A stretch of DNA of 64,000 nt from Symsagittifera roscoffensis (lineage: Eukaryota; Xenacoelomorpha; Acoela; Convolutidae): contig NC_087063.1 of the NCBI RefSeq assembly GCF_963678635.1, positions 17,401,314-17,465,313 on the forward strand, written 5' to 3'. Shown here in pieces: positions 55,743 through 64,000 of the stretch; the stretch's first letter is position 1, and the number at the start of each line of letters is the position of its first letter. The notes under the pieces were generated by a model. It was given only the letters and a program-made list of their open reading frames with translations, ran no database searches and had not been told where the DNA came from. A program made the translations under genes and the position numbers.

Positions 55743-56686
55743 TAATATTGCTGTGAAACGCTCGTCAATAGACTAACGTGGCTAGAAGAGGACTGTGATA
55801 CTTTGTTGCTGAAAGTTTAACGCGCGTTATTTATGCCTGCAAATTTATACCGCACCACAAAATCGTTTCAAAGTCAACCGAGGCAGGCTGATTTGTCATT
55901 TTATTCCATACACGATTCTTAGTTTTCAGCTGAAAATTCATAGTTCGTCGAAATTTCTGTAACGAAAAACTATTCGAGACAAGTTTTTTGACAGTCGGAA
56001 CATTCAGGGCTTTGCCCTGATACGAGCAGTCTTGTTATAGTAAATTGATTTTTTCATTCCGCTCTTTTCCGCTCTGAAAGTATTACTTCAAATTTTGAAG
56101 TTCAGTCGCGTTTAAAGGCTTATTTTTGGAACTTTTGAATTTCTCATGGAATAATGTGTTGTCGTTTTTTTTACCCGGCTTCGTTTGAGGTACAGTTGCA
56201 AATTATTTTTCTTTTTGACCCATGATATTTAGTTTGTTTTACTTGTGTGCTTGTTCTGCTATTGGGCCATAGTTCTCTAAGATCATACAACCTAATTATA
56301 TAAATTTAAAGCAGGCCACCTTGCGAGCTACATACATTACTTAACGAAAGCTGTTTTTTTTTGTACGACGTGCACAGTTTCGAACTTAACGTCAATGTTA
56401 TATTTCATTGAAATTTTTATGACATTGCATTTATGAAACTTCATGAAATTTTCCTCATTGGTTTTTATTTACTCCAATAGATCTCAAAGTGCTTAATCAA
56501 AAAAGAGTAATGCCTACCATTTTTGGTCAATTTTTATCATCTGCTGTTTAATATAACTGATTGGAGATTTTTAAAAGGCGTTTTCAGAATTTACGAGAAA
56601 AAAACTACCAAGAGGCGGCAATTGGTTATTATTGAATTTATAATGGAGTCACAGATTAAAAACCATCAAACACATAGATTTTTGTT
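55743..56686. other. Unassigned sequence with one end of element T
   Basis: AT-rich, no gene recognised. At 55,988-56,033 there is an inverted end of element T (CAGTCGGAAC ... CTGATACGAGCAGTCTTG), but the rest of T does not follow. Confidence 0.4.
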
Positions 56687-57046
56687 TTGTTGTTTAATAA
56701 AGGCACGCTGAAATCGGGCAAACATGTATGTACTGGTCTAATTTTTTTGCTTGTTTCTATTTTGTTTTCAAAAATGATCAAAAGAAACAGCCGATATAGA
56801 CACAAACAGGTCAGTAAAACAGCAAATATACTTGTAAAAAGGACAACATTTACTTTAAGACACATGCTCTCTGAAAAGACAACAAAGCTCAAAAATCCCA
56901 AAAGAATTCAAATTTTCATGAAATATTTCATGTATGTTTTAGATAAAAGTAATGCTTGCTTGAAGCTGAGTTGGAGCGTTCTTTGGATCTGCCTTTCTGC
57001 ATATCGGAAAGATGTCTTCATATTTTTTCAGGAGTTTTCAGTATGA
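56687..57046 (+). CDS. 119-codon ORF, unrecognised
   Basis: Contains a hydrophobic segment (residues about 16-28, CTGLIFLLVSILF), then a basic stretch (RNSRYRHKQVSK) and a second hydrophobic segment near the end (LKLSWSVLWICLSAY). An overlapping minus-strand frame of 81 codons is likewise hydrophobic. Neither shows a family motif, so this may be chance. Confidence 0.2.
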   Translation: MLFNKGTLKSGKHVCTGLIFLLVSILFSKMIKRNSRYRHKQVSKTANILVKRTTFTLRHMLSEKTTKLKNPKRIQIFMKYFMYVLDKSNACLKLSWSVLWICLSAYRKDVFIFFQEFSV

Positions 57047-57998
57047 GGCTGCCCTTCCCGTGGTGCTAGTTACCACTAGCAGTAGCTTTCTGCTGTCTCC
57101 AAGTTAAGAAGAGAAACATACAGGAAACACAGTATCAGAGTTTAGAATTTTGGAAGTTTTCTGTAGTTTTTGCCTCCGTTTGTGAGACTGGAACGATGAG
57201 GTTGGCTAAGATTTACAAATATTTGCTCCCTTATAACTAAAAAAAATGATTTTTATTTAAAATTTGTCAGTGGAATTGTTATTCGACTCTTTTGAATAGA
57301 AAACATTTTTATCATAAAATTTCATTGAACGAAAAACCTAGTGATGCCATTTTTAAACAATATTTTTTCGACGGATGTGTGTGATAATCAATTTTCCGTT
57401 TGAAGGAATTGTATGATAAGCAATTTTTGTCGACCCGGATGACGTTACGGAAAAACGTAATCACGTTATTTCTTTTAAGTCTTCTAGCATTTTTTGTGTC
57501 GAAGCCTTCTGATAATTATCAAATTGTGTCATGATTATTCCCATCTTGTTTCGCAAAAAAATTTTCTGAATTCTTTTTTTATAAAGGAATAATTGAAATC
57601 GATAAGATGAACTTATTCTGAACGATTTTATTGGACAGCAGTTTTGTTTTGACAAAATTCTGAATACATTTTCAAACATATGCTCGATTTTGGCCTAGTT
57701 TCAGCTATCTTGTTCTCTTTTTTTCATTTTGATTTCGTTTTCAATATAAATTTTCTAGTTTCAGGTTTCTTTTTCAAAAAAAGTGTTCTAGTTTTTTTGA
57801 CTTTGATATGCGCCCACCCCTTCACCACCTTCTTACGATCAATGTATAATCATTAATTGTCGTATTGTTTTAATTTAAAATTTTAAATTTTTTGTTTGCG
57901 AAAACCCTAATGAAAGTTTGTAATGGGTTAATTATCGAATACACCTGCAACACAAATCACAAATGAATACAATCTTCTACAATCACTTGGTAACAAAT
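57047..57998. other. Unassigned AT-rich sequence
   Basis: No gene or RNA recognised. GCTAGTTACCACTAGC near 57,066 is a small palindrome. The rest is T-rich. Confidence 0.35.
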
Positions 57999-58270
57999 CA
58001 ATTATGGCAAATAAGTTTCCTTCAACCAGCAGTTTGGAACGATTTCTAAGACGGATTAAATCTCCGCTGACGCATTAAAAGCGCGAAATATATCGCACGG
58101 TAATTGCCCCAAGTTTGCCAAAATGGTAGTTTCTAAACTCCCAAATTACAAAAAAGGCGAAAGAACCTTTTCAAATTGAAGCTCAGAATAACAAAACTTA
58201 TTGAATGATGCTAAGAAATTCTGTCAAAAATTGCTATTTAAAAAGTCGAAATTTGTCTGAAAAAAAATCA
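57999..58270. mobile_element. Element T interior, diverged copy
   Basis: Shares with 27,412-27,700 the phrases CAATTATGGCA, AAGACGGATTAAATCTCCGC, GCGCGAA.TATATCGC and AAAAAGTCGA.ATTTGTCTGA, with about 75% identity by eye. The typical ends are absent. Confidence 0.6.
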
Positions 58271-58555
58271 ACTATAAATTCGTTTTCTCAACAATACAAA
58301 ATAAATCGGAAATAGTTATGATTTCAGCCAAAATTTGCCATAACACAAGTTCACAAAATCACTAATACCCTGTAACAAAAACAACATAAATTGGCGCAAG
58401 CTAGCCACAAGAACCGGTAAGGACCTTGAGACAAACTGTTCTTTTTGACGGCCAATCTAAAGCAAGGCTGAACCGAATTGGAACCACAAACGGTTAAAAA
58501 TGGTCACGTGGGGCTATAGTCCCTTGGGCTTACATGTATGAACGTAATAGTATGG

Positions 58556-58618
58556 GGTATTCGAACCCGCGCCAACTGGCATTCCGACTATGTCGGTACA
58601 TTCGCTTAGGCCGTTCTC
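58556..58618 (-). tRNA. tRNA-like relic (class II type)
   Basis: On the minus strand ACGGCCTAAGCGAATGTACC resembles a D-arm, TACCGACATAGTCGGAA a near-complete anticodon arm, GCCAGTTGGC a variable-arm hairpin and GCGGGTTCGAATACC a T-arm with a good B box but imperfect stem. No 7-bp acceptor pairing was found. It lies about 100 bases downstream of the BEL/Pao pol stop. A relic or SINE head is more likely than a gene. Confidence 0.45.
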
Positions 58619-58723
58619 TTCGTGTATAGCAACGAATGAATGCTAATCGTTTTCGTGTATGTCCTCGTATAGCGTCGATTGAATGTCTATCGTTTTGGTT
58701 TTTTTGCTTAGTTCTTTTCATTT

Positions 58724-58954
58724 TCATTTCAGTTTTTTTTGAGCGTGAACTACTTCCGCCCCTAAACACGGAAGAACCGGAGCGAGTTTAACGGTTGGCT
58801 GAATGAGTTTCCTCGTTGAGGTCGTAACAAGGGCGGATCGTGCCCAGCCGCCCTGTCCATAGTTTAGCCTAACAATTCGGGCGAGAGGGTAGTAGGAGAA
58901 AGTCTTAAGAGCAAAGTCAGACTGAATTTGCCACTCGAAACGCCTATTCAGCAA
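58724..58954 (-). pseudogene. BEL/Pao C-terminal (DUF5641-like) domain
   Basis: A minus-strand frame ends in the typical pol C-terminus: YPLARIVRLNYGQGGWARSA followed by TSTRKLIQPTVKLAPVLP. This is the post-integrase domain in which W-P/x-L-A-R-V...G..R...V.T......R...KL.P-L is conserved. It fixes the 3' end of the coding region of the second BEL/Pao element at 58,724. The preceding sequence continues in other frames. Confidence 0.8.
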
Positions 58955-59337
58955 GGGGACATATCTCTAAGCCAACGAGATCACATAGCGTAAGCGTACG
59001 ACTTCGCTCGACGTTTTTTTTCTTGTGGTGGAAGTGTTCCCCAGGTGAAAGCAAAGGATAGCTTGTGGCGTGTTGTCCAAGCTAAAATTTGGGGTTAACG
59101 CTTCTGTCTCACCTGAATCGGTACTAACAGGAGCGGTTGGCCTCGACTTCAAGCCTGCTCAACTAAGCAGAATGTTGTTCCTAACACCTCTTCACTACCT
59201 CGCCTACTGCTTACTATGTCGTAGAGCTCGCAGTTTTCGCTTCGGACGATGTGCTCCCAGCTGCCATCATGACGGAGTGCGCCGGGTGATTTAAATTTCC
59301 AAGCAACGCCATTGTATGAAAAAATGATCAGAGCCAT
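58955..59337 (-). pseudogene. BEL/Pao integrase C-terminal half, frameshifted
   Basis: From 59,337 to 59,149 the frame includes VAWKFKSPGALRHDGSWEHI, the W-K-F-x-P-P-x-x-P-x-x-G-G-x-W-E block with the final catalytic Glu position preserved as E. After a frameshift, 59,152 to 58,967 carries SRPTAPVSTDSGETEALTPN, the N-S-R-P-L-T...L-T-P block. The family uses the two blocks in one frame, so this element cannot encode an active integrase. Confidence 0.85.
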
Positions 59338-59535
59338 GCCATTCCAGTTCTTAAGGCAGGCATCTAGTTTTTTTCCCGCACCAACGGTGTTCTTGACGTC
59401 ATCGGATCAGATCGTGATTGGTGTACGATGAGGTGCAATGAATCGTTCAATGCCTAGTACACAAGAACTGGTGTCCAGAGATGGCACAAACTCCAGGAGT
59501 ACAGCCCTGATGGTGAGGCAAAAGAAAAGCAACCC

Positions 59536-59883
59536 CTATCTTTTCTCAGTGCTTCTGCAAACAAGAACATAAAGCGGTTCAAAGTACCCCACGCCCGTGT
59601 GTATAAAGGGTGTTTGCTTGTATCCGAGATGATCGAAAGGTAATTTGGACTTAATTGGCTCAATAGTAGTAGTTTTGCGTTTATAACAAGTTACATATTC
59701 ATTTTCAATTGACCGCATCAGTTGATGCAACCCAAGTATGGCGTATTTCATGTTTAAAAGGGAGTGCAAGGAGTATAAGGCTTGATAAGAGTGCTTACTG
59801 TGGAGGCTTCGGGCCATAAAGTGAACAAGGGTATGACGGGCGTCGAGTAATTTTGGGTGTTTAGTATCAAACTCGGTTTTCAA
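59536..59883 (-). pseudogene. BEL/Pao integrase N-terminus (zinc-binding region)
   Basis: The frame holds KHPKLLDARHTLVHFMARSL, the conserved H-P-x-x...H start, then a Y.LHSLLNMKYAILGL segment, and finally YVTCYKRK, where the family has a C-x2-C pair (only one Cys remains). PFIHTGVGYFEPLYV marks the start of the catalytic core (T-G-V-D-Y-F-G-P), with the first catalytic Asp changed to Gly. The core between 59,535 and 59,340 is not in a readable frame. Confidence 0.85.
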
Positions 59884-59995
59884 ATGGCTAACGATCCGGC
59901 CGGTAGAGTGCTTGATACCAGCTGGACCATAAACTGGAGAGTGTGGTAATTATTTTTATTTTTTTTTGTAATAGGTTTACCAGCGGTGAGTGTTT

Positions 59996-60292
59996 CTACA
60001 TCAACGGGAATGATTCCATCTGAGCAAGATTTATGATTTTTTCTGCAATATGAAGTTCAGCGGTGTCTGGGATCCTTAATTCCGTACTGCAGAAGTTCTC
60101 ATGTGACAACAGCACCTTCAAAAAAAATTGCGACGACTTTTTATTGACTCGTAAAGGTACTGAACGTTTCCTTGTTGAACTCGTGATCGGAATGATGGGC
60201 TTGACATTGGATGATGGGTGTGACATCGGTAATGTTTCCAACCATTTATCGACATCACAAGAAGGGCCCTTGAAACAAACTTTTTTGATCAC
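59996..60292 (-). pseudogene. BEL/Pao RNase H-integrase linker
   Basis: The frame contains VCFKGPSCDVDKWLETLP, resembling the W-x-x-G-P-x-F-L block after RNase H, and ends HIAEKIINLAQMESFPLM, the helix (I-x-L-x-Q-x-E-x-F-P) just before the integrase zinc domain. Order and strand agree with the neighbouring pol parts. Confidence 0.75.
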
Positions 60293-61329
60293 GCGTATGC
60301 ACAGCCAATCATTAATCCTAAGAATGCTCGGACAAAAAACCAGCTGCTTTTCTTCAGGGCTTCCAAAGAAATTCCCCGTGTACCGGTATCAGTATGGTGC
60401 CAGTTATCAATAGTAGTCTATGTGAGGATTTTGCCGGCACGGTGGTAAGCGAGAAACATTGGTAATTTCTCATTGGAGAATAGCCACCGCAAAAAAAAAG
60501 TGCTATCCGTGAAAATGCAGAAATAAAGAACCTTATTGATGAGTGCCATCAGGATATCTTATTTCAGTCGTGTGGCGAGCCGAGCAGTTTAACTAAGCTA
60601 TATACAGCGTTTTTGTTCGCCTAACGCGAGCTCTACCAGAAGTGAAGGATTATTGAGTCTTGTGCGAACTCGTAAGTCACGCACGCCAAAAAAAACGTAA
60701 ACATTGAAAACGTCATGCAAGATATCAACGAACATGCGAAATTGAATTCGATTGACAGGTTCTGTTCAGTGACAGTAAATACCCCAATATGCTTGCAATG
60801 GTATAACCCAAAAGTGCAATGACTCAAATATCACTAAGCAACAAAACGTGTCCGAACTGTGTATGGTGCTGCTAACCAATTAAGCTGTAGCACAAAAGAG
60901 ACGAGACCCAAGACTGTTTGCTGAGTTATTACTTTATCGAGAAGACAATTTACACCTCTGCTGACAACAAATGTCCCAATTTAGACCTAAGGCGTGCGAT
61001 GGTTGTTCGGCGTCGTTAAATATTTTGCTGACGGGCAAAGAAACAGATTTGTTAACCTCAAACTTCACTGTTAAACTAATTTCATCAATATTACTGAAAA
61101 ATATAGAAGAGAAATAAAGATATAAAGTTAAATCACCCAACTTGAGAAACCAAACAATGGTTAACGTTTTCGAACGAATCTAAGTAGTCGTTCGTGTAGA
61201 TTTTTTCGATTATGACTGATGCGGCCTCAGGGTATATGGACATATCCCTAATTGCTGTTTATCGCAAGGTTATTTTGGTGCTTGTAGGCAAAGCCCGTGC
61301 CCCAATTATAAGTAGAGTGTACATGTGAA
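60293..61329 (-). pseudogene. Decayed RT palm/RNase H region
   Basis: This interval must hold the RT thumb and RNase H of the same pol. Only a weak piece is readable: near 60,650-60,830, in a frame without ATG, FFGVRDLRVRTRLNNP resembles the family's V-R-x-x-R-I-...-P region. The remainder has many stops, and the RT YxDD region could not be located. Confidence 0.45.
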
Positions 61330-61874
61330 CTACCACAACGGAAGTTGTATCATGACGACACGAAATACGGAGTCGTGGCTGATGATTGATCGTGGCCGAT
61401 GACTTCTACCTGGAGGAACATACCCTCTATATCCGGGGAGACGGCGTTTCTTCGTTGACGAAATTGCAAAGTTACATTCGAAAATTTGGAGCAGGACCGA
61501 ACCCACCAATAAAGATTTATTTGAGGATATTCTGAGTATCTTGGAAGCCCCATTAAAGACTCGGCGCATCTCACCCGTCTTTATGGGATTTACGACGAGA
61601 TGGTACAGAACATTCAACTCGCGATCGGATCAGCTAAGTGGAAGATGCTGTTCGACAGCAATGACATAGCCTTTCGTAATGTCCTTCTTAAACGTGTTTG
61701 CGTATCTTTTCTTTGGGGATTTAAGTTGGGCGAGTAAAGAGTAATAATTGTTTGGCAGACTGACATTACTATCAACCCAAAGCATAGGCCTGATGTAACA
61801 TCAAAAACGGTCTCAGAATTCAGGATGAGCATGTTAATCCGGAAGAAACAGACCTCCACATTTAAAAGCCCCAA
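61330..61874 (-). pseudogene. BEL/Pao reverse transcriptase, N-terminal half
   Basis: Three frames together show the order expected of a Pao RT. First comes a segment (about 61,815 to 61,635) RPMLWVDSNVSLPNNYYSLL and KKDITKGYVIAVEQHL ending in a stop. Next, 61,617 to about 61,440 gives VVNPIKTGEMRRVFNGASKI followed by NKSLLVGSVLLQIF. Then a second frame gives VSPDIEGMFLQVEV, RT motif A with the catalytic Asp present. At least two frameshifts and one stop separate them. No ORF longer than 95 codons remains. Confidence 0.85.
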
Positions 61875-62126
61875 AGGTCAGCTAAAATGGATTCTTCAAC
61901 AGCACACTTAAGCACGAAGAAGTAGAACCGACGGATGGCGACAACGGACCACTTACAAACTAACCTATCGGGAAGCGAATGGATTACGGTGAGTTATTAT
62001 CCTCTCCCAAGATGAGTTGCTTGGGCCATAACTTGGGCCATAAATTCAACGTCATCATAGCTTTTTTGAGTGGGCTCATGGATGCTAATTGTGGGTTCTG
62101 TTCTGCAAACTAGCAACATTGATTAT

Positions 62127-62318
62127 CTAGGAACCAATTGGAATATTGTCTTCAAGGTAAGCACACAGAGTGAACACGGAATTAGTTTTGTTGGGCTCAG
62201 AGGAAACTGTAAACCCGTCCCTCCGAGTCTTTACAACGGTGGTCAAATTGAAACCACTAATTGTCAAAATAACAGACTTCCCTACTGAGCCGAGACGGTT
62301 AACGACCAATAAAGACAC
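62127..62318 (-). pseudogene. BEL/Pao peptidase C-terminal part
   Basis: The frame reads VNRLGSVGKSVILTISGFNL and continues TTVVKTRRDGFTVSS, matching the region after the catalytic D-x-G-S of the DUF1758 aspartic peptidase (a..L.L.G....L.V......). The catalytic segment just upstream (62,320-62,600) is not in a clean frame. Confidence 0.7.
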
Positions 62319-62908
62319 CCATGATGCATTATCGGGTCACTCCTCACAATTAACCAATGTCAGTAGATTGGTTACGTCCGAGGACTCACCAAGCGTTGCA
62401 ATCGGAAAGAGTTCTTCAGATGATTCAAGGTCACGTACATCACTAACAGCGGCGTGGGTGAACGTGTTTGCTTTCTGCTTGGACCAATTTAATCCAGCCA
62501 TTTTTGAGTCATACCAATTTTTCTTCCGAAAAAGCATTTTATCTGCTCCATGGAGCAAGATATTATGCTATCACACTCTAGATTTGTGCATTTCTCAGCC
62601 TTAGTGAGTTGCCGGATAGCATGATTGCCAATCAAGCAAGCGAAGCAAATTTTCTGTTCACATATTTTTTTTTGCGTGCTGAGTAGCTTTCTCTTCTTTC
62701 ATAGTGCATGACTATCCTTGTAAAAGACACAAAGGTGAAAATTAGAATTATCCTAAACTTTTCTTGAAGCTTTGGTATCGGCTGCAGTTCGTAATTTTTG
62801 GCCAAACCGGTTCCTTATTTTTTGCCCTAGATTTAAGCAAACGCATTCTCTCATGTCCCCAGCCTAATCCTTTACTCAGGTTTCAAATTCCAAATGTGTT
62901 GGGCGCTG
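62319..62908. other. Gag-peptidase linker, decayed
   Basis: Expected to contain the zinc-knuckle region of gag and the peptidase start. I see no CCHC motif. Frames at 62,170-62,604 (plus) and 62,337-62,558 (minus) have no recognised domain. Confidence 0.35.
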
Positions 62909-63151
62909 TCAATTATGACTAACGGTATACATGGTACAAGCTTCCTTGAGATTAGGCGGAAATTTACAAACAGCTGAGTCTAACAGCTGAATACTTTTTA
63001 AATCATTGTTGAAAGACAATGGTTTGAGAACTGCTACCAGGCCAGATATCGCAGAGGAGAAATTAAGGAGATGTTCCGGATTGTGCAATTTAAAAGATGG
63101 AAAAGTACTCAGCTTATCAAATTGCGCGCGTGTGGTTGCATAAGTTTCCAT
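62909..63151 (-). pseudogene. BEL/Pao gag, DUF1759 domain fragment
   Basis: The frame contains LSTFPSFKLHNPEHLLNFSS, then GLVAVLKPLSFNNDLKSIQL and CKFPPNLKEA. This matches the second half of the DUF1759 capsid-like domain (L..l..f..a....v..L......l.....l..l..KLP). Upstream codons to about 63,250 in an ATG-less frame continue the homology (Y-x-x-L region). Confidence 0.75.
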
Positions 63152-63361
63152 CGCCAGATGGCCAGTGCATTTTTGTACAAAACACCGATATACCTTAACT
63201 CCGCAATTGTAGTTTTTGATTTGTTTTGGACAAGGACGACTGTTTTTGAGTAGAACAGTTTTGTATCATCTGTGAGAACAGCGGAGTCAACGGTGGATTT
63301 AGTTTGACAAAAGCATTCGTGCCGGTTTATTTAATTGCCGCCGAACTGGGCAAATTTACAT

Positions 63362-63673
63362 TCAGGAAAAGGATCTTTGCAATTTGATCATAGCCTGATG
63401 TTCTTGACGACAGATTCCAGGATCACTTGATGCTGCTTGCCCAGGGGTATGACTAATACTTGTGTTGATTACACGAAGGAGGCTGACTGAATTCGTGGGT
63501 TTTGACGTATTCCGTACATGGGTGACGGCCAGTAAATCTTGCGCACTAGCAGTGTCACGTGGTTCCCGTGTAACATCAAAATCTATCCTAGCATTAGTTC
63601 GATCGGTTGCAACTTTTGATATGGGCTGACTTACTTGTGTCAAAATGCTTTCCTCTGCGTTGTTTTGATACAT
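63362..63673 (-). pseudogene. Probable gag N-terminal or linker frame
   Basis: A 103-codon frame, Ser/Thr/Arg-rich, lies upstream of the DUF1759 piece on the same strand (SQPISKVATDRTNARIDF, PRDTASAQDLLAVTH). By position it should be gag, but no motif confirms it. Confidence 0.4.
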
Positions 63674-63679
63674 ATTTAT

Positions 63680-64000
63680 TTAATCATTAAAATATCAGTA
63701 TTAGCCTATAAAATGAGGTTACTCGACGACTGAAGGCTCCTGTCTGAAGCCCATCTCTGATTGCTTTTCCAGCGTTACGACCTAAGTTTCTACGCTTCTT
63801 ATGCGTTTAAGGATGTTACGGTAAGCACTTTAATGCCTTAGAAGGAGAAAAATCTTTCAAACAAGGGAAGGAGGCTTGTGAAGTGCTTTGTAATTCTCAA
63901 TTGAAACCGGGTCACTAGGTTTACGCTTAGGGATAAAGTCTGTGAGGACGTTCAGATCAAGAACCCCTGTTGAAACTAAACTTTTTTCTGTATCCTTAGT
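63680..64000 (-). other. Probable 5' part of the second BEL/Pao element
   Basis: A minus-strand frame from 64,000 downward reads VSTGVLDLNVLTDFIPKRKP without stop for about 45 codons. It lies upstream of the gag pieces. The LTR is presumably outside the window, and no LTR boundary is seen here. Confidence 0.3.

Noticed and set aside
60063-60413. 116-codon plus-strand ORF
   Set aside because: Antisense to the recognised linker region of pol on the minus strand.
62170-62604. 144-codon plus-strand ORF
   Set aside because: Antisense to the peptidase region and without known domain; the minus strand carries the homology.

Overview
This is a stretch of AT-rich, intron-bearing animal genomic DNA made almost entirely of repeats, with one 200-base N gap at 28,801-29,000. 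It contains degenerate BEL/Pao LTR retrotransposons, a retroelement clade known only from Metazoa, together with foldback elements, tRNA-derived relics, large tandem duplications and microsatellites. Introns end in T-rich TTTTTAG or TTTCTAG acceptors. I read it as an invertebrate genome but cannot name the species. No bacterial, phage or organellar feature is visible.

The most gene-like feature is one I assembled from three exons on the minus strand: 45,774-45,629, 44,984-44,884 and 34,603-34,332. Splice sites and codon phases agree at both junctions. The predicted 172-residue protein has a signal peptide, a six-cysteine ectodomain with a CC pair, one transmembrane segment and a Pro/Gln-rich tail carrying a PPxY motif. 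This is the architecture of Shisa-like (STMC6-type) transmembrane adaptors. Its second intron is about 10.3 kb long and is filled with mobile elements.

Region by region: 0-7 kb holds minus-strand remains of a BEL/Pao element (integrase, two tandem copies of peptidase/RT, then gag), reshuffled by duplication. From 7 to 28.8 kb there is an array of tandem and inverted blocks of 1.49, 2.48, 2.23 and 0.96 kb, all built from the same sequence families. Two of these blocks carry the N-terminal part of a BEL/Pao gag on the plus strand, and each has beside it a six-copy 91-bp minisatellite derived from the start of that gag reading frame. A foldback element rich in AAACCGCTCAAA motifs lies at 26.1-26.6 kb. 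From 29 to 41 kb are two copies of a G-poor repeat of about 3 kb, a decayed non-LTR RT, and long-hairpin elements. From 42 to 47.2 kb is a nested imperfect palindrome that encloses the first two exons. From 47.2 to 58.7 kb there are dispersed repeats, several unidentified ORFs, a 330-bp (TACA)n tract and a 1.3-kb duplicated exon-like block. From 58.7 to 64 kb a second, more complete but frameshifted BEL/Pao element lies on the minus strand in the order gag, peptidase, RT, RNase H/linker, integrase, C-terminal domain.

Apart from the Shisa-like gene, no intact functional gene is supported. The transposon proteins are all broken by stops, frameshifts or lost catalytic residues.
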